From: Methylobacterium sp. Leaf108
Lineage (GTDB): Bacteria; Pseudomonadota; Alphaproteobacteria; Rhizobiales; Beijerinckiaceae
Reading direction: 5' to 3'
DNA length: 64,000 bases
Assembly: GCF_001423265.1 (NCBI RefSeq)
Contig: NZ_LMND01000002.1
Span: 62,899 to 126,898 of the forward strand
Shown here: in pieces, positions 58,602 through 64,000 of the stretch
Layout of the letters: every line of letters begins with the position of its first letter
How positions within the stretch are numbered: the stretch's first letter is position 1
Translations under genes and position numbers: made by a program
Notes under the pieces: generated by a model
What the model was told of the DNA's origin: nothing
Databases searched by the model: none
What the model saw: the letters and a program-made list of their open reading frames with translations, nothing else

Positions 58602-59343
58602 CGTCCCACCTTCCCTCGTTCAGCCACGTCGCAGGGTTGCAATAGGAGCGGTCGGGCGGCTTGGTGCGGATGTACCGCTGCACGCCGTCGGTGAGGGCAG
58701 CCCATGGCACCCGGCCTGAGCGACGGACGCGCTCGAAAGCCTTCTCGGCCGCTTGCTTGCCGACCTTGTGGGGGTAGCCAATCCACCAGAGCTCGAAGGC
58801 TTTCGGCGGGAAGCCGCCTCGATCGCCAACGAAGGGAAGGAGCTTGTCTCCTTCCTTCTCTTCTTCTGGTTCTAAGTCTAAGTGGTTGAACGGGCGTTCA
58901 ACGGGCGTTGAGCCGTTTTGTTGATTTCGTTGATCTTTTTGCCCGTCGTTTTGATCGTCCGATTTAATGGACGCAACGTTCTTTTCCTCGACCGCCTGCT
59001 TTTGACGACGTGCGGCGCTCGCCTTGCCGGCCGCGGACTGGTCCGTGCGGCGCTCGGTCTGCCAACGGATCTCGTCATGTGTCGTCGCGCTGTCGATCCG
59101 GCCATCCGCAGTGCGGAGGAGCTTGCCGGCCTCGATCAGGCGCTCAAGGGCAGCCGAGGCCTTCCGCTCAGGCAGGCCCGTGCGCCGCGACAATGTCTTG
59201 CCGGTCTCGCCGACAGGCCCTCCGGTCTCATAGATGCGCAGCAGGGCGGTGACGTAGGTCAGCCCCTCGTCCGGATCGAGACCGGCGAGCGCGCCCAAAA
59301 GGGCGGACGGGAAGCACCTGAACCATGGCAGCCGGTCGGCCAT
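58351..59343 (-). CDS. DUF1376-type replication protein
   Basis: A protein of 330 residues. The N-terminal ~90 residues (RLPWFRCFPSALLGALAGLD, then GLTYVTALLRIYETGGPVGE) match DUF1376, a winged-helix replication-associated domain. A charged linker follows, then AFELWWIGYPHKVGKQAAEK, AFERVRR and NPATWLNEGRWDDE, the usual C-terminal domain of such helicase-loader-like phage proteins. After WDDE the sequence becomes Gly/Arg/Asp-rich and overlaps the next gene, so the ancestral stop was probably near 58610. Upstream GGAG is in the 19-bp repeat shared with the terminase leader. Confidence 0.75.
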   Translation of the reverse strand: MADRLPWFRCFPSALLGALAGLDPDEGLTYVTALLRIYETGGPVGETGKTLSRRTGLPERKASAALERLIEAGKLLRTADGRIDSATTHDEIRWQTERRTDQSAAGKASAARRQKQAVEEKNVASIKSDDQNDGQKDQRNQQNGSTPVERPFNHLDLEPEEEKEGDKLLPFVGDRGGFPPKAFELWWIGYPHKVGKQAAEKAFERVRRSGRVPWAALTDGVQRYIRTKPPDRSYCNPATWLNEGRWDDEPSVGNSGSLVAGFAPGRGRQPAGNSAVATALARHANRSGIGPGIRADGPRSDDQGRHRPGRDDPEVEDADWSPAGGYRAAH

Positions 59344-59360
59344 GTCCGCGCTACTCCGCA
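59342..59360 (-). repeat. 19-bp leader repeat (copy 2)
   Basis: Identical to 52986-53004. Here it covers the start codon region and ribosome site of the DUF1376-type gene. Confidence 0.7.
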
Positions 59361-59427
59361 GCCTGAGGGAAGCCGCGGATCTCGCGATAGACGTTGGTGA
59401 CGTCCGCCTTTGCGAGCATGGTCACGC

Positions 59428-59670
59428 CTAAGACGCGCAGAAGCGCGAGACCGGCGCCTTCATGACCGGCAGCTCCAGGTGCCCAGGCATGAGACACTGC
59501 CCGGCCGCCTCAATCTTCACTCGTTCGGCAGGGGTTGTCGGGCGGGCCTCACGCCTTGCCTTCTCTAGGATCTCCTGCGCTGTGGGTGCGGCGCCCTTGA
59601 TCTTGCGGGCCTTCTTCGGTGCCTTGGCCTGCTCATCCTGGTGCTGATCGACTTCCATCACGCTCTCCAT
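59428..59670 (-). CDS. Small Lys/Ala-rich protein
   Basis: A protein of 80 residues (76 from the second Met). The N-terminal half is basic (EQAKAPKKARKIKGAAPTAQ), with a helical AQEILEKARREAR and then CLMPGHLELPVMKAP. It lies between the sliding clamp and the replication gene. Function unknown. Confidence 0.5.
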   Translation of the reverse strand: MESVMEVDQHQDEQAKAPKKARKIKGAAPTAQEILEKARREARPTTPAERVKIEAAGQCLMPGHLELPVMKAPVSRFCAS

Positions 59671-59700
59671 CGGTGCAAAGGGCTGGTCGCTAGAGGGCGC

Positions 59701-60852
59701 TCAGACGCGCATCGGCATGAGGACCGCCATCGCGCCCGGAATGGTCTCGTCGGGCAGGATGCGGATCGGCTCTCCGGGGCCGGTGATGTGGAGGCGCAGG
59801 GTTTTCGATCCGATCTTCACGGCGGCGTCGGCAAGGCTGCGCAGGTACTCGGCGTTCATGCCGATGTCGGCGAAGGGCGTCGGCGCCTCGCAGGGCAAGC
59901 GCGTCGAGAGCTTGCCCGTGTCGGGGTTGCTGCTGATCAGGCGGATGGCTCCATCGCCGTGGACGAGCTTGATCGCCCGGCCTCGTTCGGTGCTGTTGGC
60001 CTTCGCCATCTGCAGGGCTCGCCGAAGGTCCTGCAGACCGAGGGCGCAGACGGACCCATCGCTGGTCGGCACCACTCGGCGCCAATCAGGGAAGGTCCCG
60101 TCGATCAGCTTCGCCCGTAGGCGAGCGCCGCCACCGGCGATCTCGATCTTGTTCGCACCCTTGGTGGTGTCCGGCCCGTAGCCGATCACCCTCGCTTCGC
60201 CGGCCCCGATCTGCGCCAGTGCGATTCCCACCGTATCCCGCGGAATGATGATCGGGGGCTGGTCGGCAACTTTGCCGGCAAGGTTCGACGACATGGAGAC
60301 GAGGCGATGGCCGTCGGTCGCCGTAGCGATGGCAGTGCCGTCCTTGATCTCCAGGCAAACGCCATTGAGATAGTAGCGCGTCTCCTCCGTCGACATCGCG
60401 CCAGCCGCGCCGCCGACCAGGTAGGAGAAAACGCCATCGGGGAGCGTGACCGACCAGATTGCGTTGTCGATGCTAAGGACGGGGTGATCATTCGCCGGCA
60501 GCGAGCCATAGGTGATCTCGGTGTCGCCCGACCGAAGGGTCACGACGCCATCCGCGTCCCCGGTCAACACGACACCGCCCTCTGGCATGGCCCGAAGCAT
60601 GTCGCGGAGACGATGCCCAGGAAGACAGGCGGCGCCCTCGCCGCGCGCCTCGATCTCCACGCGCATCTCGGCGTCGAGGTTCGTACCCGTCACCGCCAGG
60701 GTGCCGAATCCCATCGCGAGTTGCACGAACGACAGGATCGGGACGGTGTTGCGTCGCTCTATGGCAGTCGAGGCGCGGGCGACGGCTCGCAACAGGTCCG
60801 ATCGCGGCGCCTCAACACGAAACGGTGCAGCCTCATTCTTCTTCGTGCTCAT
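59701..60852 (-). CDS. DNA polymerase III beta-clamp paralogue
   Basis: A protein of 383 residues, the normal DnaN length. RASTAIERRNTVPILSFVQL matches the first clamp domain. IATATDGHRLVSM and FPDWRRVVPT lie in the middle. The C-terminal AVLMPMRV closely matches the conserved MPMRL end whose residues line the client-peptide groove. A phage copy could recruit host polymerase to phage forks or displace the host clamp. It is in an early operon with RusA and the GapR-like protein. Confidence 0.9.
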   Translation of the reverse strand: MSTKKNEAAPFRVEAPRSDLLRAVARASTAIERRNTVPILSFVQLAMGFGTLAVTGTNLDAEMRVEIEARGEGAACLPGHRLRDMLRAMPEGGVVLTGDADGVVTLRSGDTEITYGSLPANDHPVLSIDNAIWSVTLPDGVFSYLVGGAAGAMSTEETRYYLNGVCLEIKDGTAIATATDGHRLVSMSSNLAGKVADQPPIIIPRDTVGIALAQIGAGEARVIGYGPDTTKGANKIEIAGGGARLRAKLIDGTFPDWRRVVPTSDGSVCALGLQDLRRALQMAKANSTERGRAIKLVHGDGAIRLISSNPDTGKLSTRLPCEAPTPFADIGMNAEYLRSLADAAVKIGSKTLRLHITGPGEPIRILPDETIPGAMAVLMPMRV

Positions 60853-60864
60853 GGGACTGATCCT

Positions 60865-61089
60865 TCAGGCTCGGACTGAGGACAGGCCGGCGCAGTGCGC
60901 CTCCTGTTGACGAAGGTCGTATCGGTCGTCCTGCTGACGGCGCAGGACGCGGCAGACTGCCGGCTCACGCATCCCCAAGGCGGTCGCGATGGCCACGCTG
61001 TCGTGCCCTTCGCTCCACATGCGCTCGATGGTGGCGCAGGCTGACGGGGGCGGGCTGAAGTCGATGGAGAGGCGGTGTGGGGCCTTCAT
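60865..61089 (-). CDS. Small HTH protein
   Basis: A protein of 74 residues: MKAPHRLSIDFSPPPSACAT, then MWSEGHDSVAIATALGMREP and AVCRVLRRQQ form an HTH of the kind used to probe DNA in recombinase-type domains. It is coupled by ATGA to the RusA gene upstream and precedes the clamp by 12 bp. Confidence 0.6.
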   Translation of the reverse strand: MKAPHRLSIDFSPPPSACATIERMWSEGHDSVAIATALGMREPAVCRVLRRQQDDRYDLRQQEAHCAGLSSVRA

Positions 61090-61646
61090 GCTGTGGCTCC
61101 CGCGAGGATGGCGTGGACCTGACCGATGGTGAGGCCGAGGGCGACGGCGATGTACTTGGGCTGCTGGTTCTCGCGGGCGCGGGTCTGAGCGTCGGCGACG
61201 TCGAGGGGGTCGATCGGCATCATCGTGAAGATCATCCGGACCAGGGTGCCAGTGGTTTCGCGGATCGCGGTGACGTGACGAATCCAGTGCTCGCCGTCGT
61301 CGGCGATGACGCCGATCTGCTTGGCGACGTCGAGCAGGGGCTTGATGCGATTGTCGGTGTCGCCCTTGAAGGGCGGCAGATGGATGGTGACGTCGGCCGG
61401 ACCAGAGATCCGACCGGGTCGCTTGAAGCTGCCGACGAGGGCGGCGTGGTTCCGCCAGGACCGGTACGCAGCCGTCTTCACCCGCCCGCCCTTGGCACCG
61501 TTGGCGAACAGCTTGTTCGCGCTCGGGGGCATCGGGATCTCGATCGTCACCGATCCGACGATGGGCCTCTGCGTGTAGCAGGGGCGCTCGTCGGGCTTGA
61601 GACGACAGGTATTCCGACGCAGAGCTGAGGCGGAGATGGCTTCCAT
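61086..61646 (-). CDS. RusA-like Holliday junction resolvase with C-terminal extension
   Basis: A protein of 186 residues. IEIPMPPSANKLFANGAKGG, the basic RSWRNHAAL and GDTDNRIKPLLDVAKQIGVI with following ADD carry the Asp cluster of RusA. The last ~45 residues after VRMIFTMMPIDP are an extension with an HTH-like IAVALGLTIGQVHAIL. It resolves branched DNA before packaging. It starts 5 bp after the GapR-like stop. Confidence 0.85.
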   Translation of the reverse strand: MEAISASALRRNTCRLKPDERPCYTQRPIVGSVTIEIPMPPSANKLFANGAKGGRVKTAAYRSWRNHAALVGSFKRPGRISGPADVTIHLPPFKGDTDNRIKPLLDVAKQIGVIADDGEHWIRHVTAIRETTGTLVRMIFTMMPIDPLDVADAQTRARENQQPKYIAVALGLTIGQVHAILAGATA

Positions 61647-61651
61647 GGCGC

Positions 61652-61930
61652 TCAGACCATCCCGAGCGCCTGCATGTACATTTCGAGGATCGCCTCCTCT
61701 TCCTGACGCTCGGCGTGGTCCTTGCGGCGCAGGGAGACGATCTTGCGGAGAGCGACGACGTCGAAGCCGGTGCCCTTGGCCTCGGCGTAGACATCCTTAA
61801 TGTCGCTCGCGAGGCCGGCCTTCTCTTCCTCCAGGCGCTCGATGCGCTCGATGAAGGCCTTCAGCTGATCAGCGGCGACGGACGAGGCGTCGACCGCCGG
61901 ACCTTGCTCTGCGGCGTGCTGTGTGCTCAT
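61652..61930 (-). CDS. GapR-like (DUF2312/UPF0335) DNA-binding protein
   Basis: A protein of 92 residues from ATG 61930 with GCAGGAG upstream. [20 protein letters not shown], then [20 protein letters not shown] and [20 protein letters not shown] are the nearly invariant parts of the family. In Caulobacter GapR is a tetramer that encircles overtwisted DNA ahead of moving polymerases and stimulates topoisomerases. A prophage copy next to replication genes would be expected to serve phage replication or nucleoid takeover. Confidence 0.9.
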   Translation of the reverse strand: MSTQHAAEQGPAVDASSVAADQLKAFIERIERLEEEKAGLASDIKDVYAEAKGTGFDVVALRKIVSLRRKDHAERQEEEAILEMYMQALGMV

Positions 61931-62023
61931 TTGGGCTTGCTCCTGCCAGGGACGATCTCTGGTTCCAGCGCCCGGCACCCCTGCTTCCAACCTGGGGTGT
62001 CGGGCGTTTTGCGTTCGGCGGGG

Positions 62024-62455
62024 CTATGCCGCCGGGAAGGCGTGCATCAGCGGGATGGTGGCGACCTCGCCGGACCGGCGGACGATCGCGACCGAGCCCG
62101 AGGCGCAGAAGTCGGGGCCATCGCAGCCGGGCATCACGAGGCGCTGGATCGGACGGCTCTCGGCCGCGAACAGTGCGGCGGGCCGATGCGTCACCGACCC
62201 CGTCGGATCGATGATGACCATGTCGCCGGGGACCGGGGTGGACTGACGGGCAAAGCCCAGCGGCACGTCCACCATGACGGGCTCGCCGTCGGGGGTGAGG
62301 GCGTTGACGTAGCCCTCGCCCATCATCGCGGCCGAGGTGATCACCAGGGCACAGACGGGACGGCAGATCTCGTGGTTGGGCGCAGGCGTCTCACCGAGGC
62401 GGTAGCGCCGGACGTGGTCGCCGTAGAAGCTGTGGTCGTCGAGGTGTTCGGTCAT
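62024..62455 (-). CDS. Phage early hypothetical protein
   Basis: A protein of 143 residues from ATG 62455 (MTEHLDDHSFYGDHVRRYRL). The core PVMVDVPLGFARQSTPVPGD and MVIIDPTGSVTHRPAALFAA looks like a small beta domain. The context (ATGA-coupled in the early operon) supports a real gene; no function known. Confidence 0.6.
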   Translation of the reverse strand: MTEHLDDHSFYGDHVRRYRLGETPAPNHEICRPVCALVITSAAMMGEGYVNALTPDGEPVMVDVPLGFARQSTPVPGDMVIIDPTGSVTHRPAALFAAESRPIQRLVMPGCDGPDFCASGSVAIVRRSGEVATIPLMHAFPAA

Positions 62456-62661
62456 GGCCTCTCCTCGGCATCGGCACGGGGGTCGCCGTCGCGGTCCCAC
62501 AGGCGGGGATTCCATTCGCGGGCGGGTTTCGCGCGGCTGGCGCGCATCGGGTCGACCCAGTCCGCTGCCTTGGCGAAGCGGGCCGAGAGCCCGATGCCCC
62601 AACTGCGAAGGCTGTCGGACAGCCACAGCCGGGCCATGATCTGTAGGCCGCCGAACCTCAT
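62452..62661 (-). CDS. Small Trp/Arg-rich protein
   Basis: A protein of 69 residues (MRFGGLQIMARLWLSDSLRS, then WNPRLWDRDGDPRADAEERP). ATGA overlaps at both ends tie it to its neighbours. No family recognised. Confidence 0.55.
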   Translation of the reverse strand: MRFGGLQIMARLWLSDSLRSWGIGLSARFAKAADWVDPMRASRAKPAREWNPRLWDRDGDPRADAEERP

Positions 62662-63008
62662 GCGCGGCCTCCATCAAGCTGGGACTGCAGCGAGGCGATC
62701 TGCGCCTCCAGGCGCTCGCGCTTCTGCTCGCGCGCGGCCCTGTCGAGCCACGCGGGCGGGTCCGCCATCACGGCGCATGCGAGCTCGGGCCCGTAGGCCT
62801 CGAGAAGTCGCAGGAACGCCCACGAGGCCGGCGCCGAGCCGCGCTCCAACCACTTCGAGATCGTGTTCGCGCTGATCCCCGTGTCGACCGCGACGTTGTC
62901 GGCGGTCTTGGTCGGGTAGAGCGAGCGCAGGAAATCTGTGGTCCGTTCTTGGACAACTGTACGCTCGGCTTCACCCAACTGCGCGGAGTTCCCGTGCGAC
63001 TTTCCCAT
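62658..63008 (-). CDS. HTH regulator of the early region
   Basis: A protein of 116 residues from ATG 63008 (MGKSHGNSAQLGE). LRSLYPTKTADNVAVDTGIS and ANTISKWLERGSAPASWAFL form a Cro/C1-type HTH. The C-terminal part is a coiled coil (RAAREQKRERLEAQIASLQS). A perfect 10-bp inverted repeat lies 7 bp upstream of the start, a likely operator. The frame is also open to 63074. Confidence 0.7.
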   Translation of the reverse strand: MGKSHGNSAQLGEAERTVVQERTTDFLRSLYPTKTADNVAVDTGISANTISKWLERGSAPASWAFLRLLEAYGPELACAVMADPPAWLDRAAREQKRERLEAQIASLQSQLDGGRA

Positions 63009-63014
63009 GGCTTT

Positions 63015-63037
63015 CCCCGATGTTGTGAACATCGGGG
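63015..63037. promoter_or_regulatory. Perfect inverted repeat, candidate operator
   Basis: CCCCGATGTT and AACATCGGGG flank a 3-base centre, immediately upstream of the HTH gene at 63008. Size and placement fit a dimeric repressor site. A short competing frame on the minus strand (MGLADVIRFLPPAFQRHPDV onwards) runs across it, so a coding role for this stretch cannot be excluded. Confidence 0.55.
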
Positions 63038-63528
63038 TGGCGCTGGAAAGCGGGAGGCAGGAAGCGGATGACATCAGCGAGCCCCATGGATGGTGAGGGG
63101 GTACGCAGCACAGAGAACAGTGGCGACGCGTCCTGGGACGGATACGAGCGCGCCATACGAGAGGGATCGCGGCGCTACAGACCCGGCAAGGTCTGCAATC
63201 GACCGCAGATGAATGAGCGCGAGGCCGGCAAGCCGAAGCGCAGACAGATGGATGTGTTCAAGGATACGGCGACCGGACGCGCGGCAACGCGACTGGTCAG
63301 AACCAGCGCGAAAGAGCCGGCCACCCACAGAGGAGCGGCCGGCAAGTCTCAGGGAGGAAACGCCCAAGCAGGGCTGCCCCTCGCGGGGCCTCGTGACGCC
63401 ACAACCGGGACGCAGGACAGATCCGGCCGGACGAAAGGGGTGCGTCGGGCCAAGGCGGGTCGTATCCGCCAAGAGCCCGACGATCGACCGGAACGACCCG
63501 GTGCGATGGGTGATGAGGATGCAGCCGG
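63038..63528. other. Early leader region with hairpin
   Basis: About 490 bases with long low-complexity frames on both strands and no recognisable protein. GCCGGCC (63316-63322) and GGCCGGC (63337-63343) form a stem that, read leftwards, is followed by TCTTTC and may be a weak terminator or antitermination site. Confidence 0.4.
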
Positions 63529-63660
63529 TCATGGGCGGCCACCCCAGGACAGCAGATCCTCGAAGGGGTCGGCCTGGCGTCTGTCGGTCCCAACCGTCAG
63601 GGCCACCGCAATGGCGAACCACACAGCGAAGACCAAGCACAGGCGGTCAGCGGCGGTCAC
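63529..63660 (-). CDS. 43-residue membrane peptide
   Basis: GTG start overlapping the stop of the preceding peptide (GTGA). One hydrophobic helix (LCLVFAVWFAIAVALTVG) followed by a polar tail. Translation coupling is the main support. Confidence 0.45.
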   Translation of the reverse strand: MTAADRLCLVFAVWFAIAVALTVGTDRRQADPFEDLLSWGGRP

Positions 63661-63761
63661 TGGCGCGCCCCACGGCGGGCGCGACCGGCAATCGCCATGA
63701 CGAAGGCGTTGTAGGCCGCGGCAGTGCCGATGACGGCCAGAGTGATGAGGGCGGCGCTCAC
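63657..63761 (-). CDS. 34-residue membrane peptide
   Basis: GTG start overlapping the stop of the HTH gene at 63758 (GTGA). One hydrophobic helix (ALITLAVIGTAAAYNAFVMA) then a basic end (GRARRGARQ). It is the middle member of a coupled chain of three. Confidence 0.45.
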   Translation of the reverse strand: MSAALITLAVIGTAAAYNAFVMAIAGRARRGARQ

Positions 63762-64000
63762 GGGTGGGCGCTCGCTGTCTTGGGCAGATCGAGCGAGGTC
63801 GGGAGCGGATTGGCGTGCGTGGGCTCAGCTTCCGACCGAACCCAGTCGCGGAGGCCGACCCTGCCGTCGGTCGCGCGCTCTATGCGGGCCGCAACCTCGA
63901 TCGACGGCACGCGCTCGCCGTACTTCCACTTCTTGACGGCATGCCCACTGCAGTCGCCGAGGCGCGCTGCCATGGCGTCGTCGTCGAGCTTTTCGTCGCG
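63758..64000 (-). CDS. Cro/YdaS-like HTH protein, partial at window edge
   Basis: The frame enters from beyond the right edge (DEKLDDDAMAARLGDCSGHA, then VKKWKYGERVPSIEVAARIE). This is the HTH of Cro/YdaS-type regulators with the G-x-R-x-P-S motif. At least 80 residues are visible. The N-terminus and the genes it controls lie outside the window. Confidence 0.7.
   Translation of the reverse strand, partial: RDEKLDDDAMAARLGDCSGHAVKKWKYGERVPSIEVAARIERATDGRVGLRDWVRSEAEPTHANPLPTSLDLPKTASAHP

Noticed and set aside
63068..63700. A 210-codon plus-strand frame in the early leader
   Set aside because: Low-complexity Arg/Gly/Ala/Asp translation with no domain. It crosses coupled minus-strand peptide genes and a hairpin.

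Overview
The window is high-GC alphaproteobacterial chromosome, most likely from a Methylobacterium-like member of the Hyphomicrobiales. The evidence is the TamA/TamB pair, DUF6481- and DUF2934-type proteins, many short secreted proteins and extreme G+C at third codon positions. No 16S or other phylogenetic marker is present, so the genus is an inference.

Positions 1-13,410 are ordinary host backbone. They hold a partial lipoprotein, two small cytoplasmic proteins, the tamA-tamB outer-membrane assembly operon, a peptide-deformylase-like protein that has lost its catalytic residues, several small secreted proteins and an ArsB-type transporter.

At 13,411-13,456 the sequence is the 3' half of a tRNA-Val(GAC) gene on the minus strand with no 5' half. 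This is what attL of an element integrated in a tRNA looks like. The intact tRNA and the integrase should lie to the right of the window.

From there to the right edge I read one large, long-tailed (lambda/HK97-like) prophage, transcribed mainly right to left. Early genes occupy 56.0-64.0 kb: HTH regulators, a GapR-like protein, a RusA resolvase, a sliding-clamp paralogue, a DUF1376-type replication protein and a NusG-like factor. HNH, terminase, portal, protease and capsid genes run from 53.5 to 47.1 kb. Neck and tail genes run from 46.2 to 24.1 kb and include a frameshifted tail chaperone and a 1,992-residue tape measure. The lysis genes lie at 24.0-21.7 kb. Two strong minus-strand terminators at 20.6-20.4 kb close the late operon.

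Accessory DNA is concentrated in four places. The attL-proximal arm (13.6-20.3 kb, plus strand) has an HTH-GIY-YIG fusion, two DUF2493 proteins, a LOV blue-light hybrid histidine kinase and an NTF2-like secreted protein. A HEPN-like protein with an unknown partner sits at the end of the late operon (20.7-21.6 kb). A 5.9-kb mixed-orientation cargo block (35.4-41.3 kb) separates the tail chaperone from the tape measure. A 1,859-bp IS1-like element (54,153-56,011) has intact ends and an 8-bp target duplication; it carries an NYN-domain gene behind a dead transposase and sits exactly at the 3' end of the nusG-like gene.

The best candidates for undescribed biology are the HEPN pair, the NYN-carrying element, the cargo block and a tape measure with six calcium-binding-type EF-hand loops.
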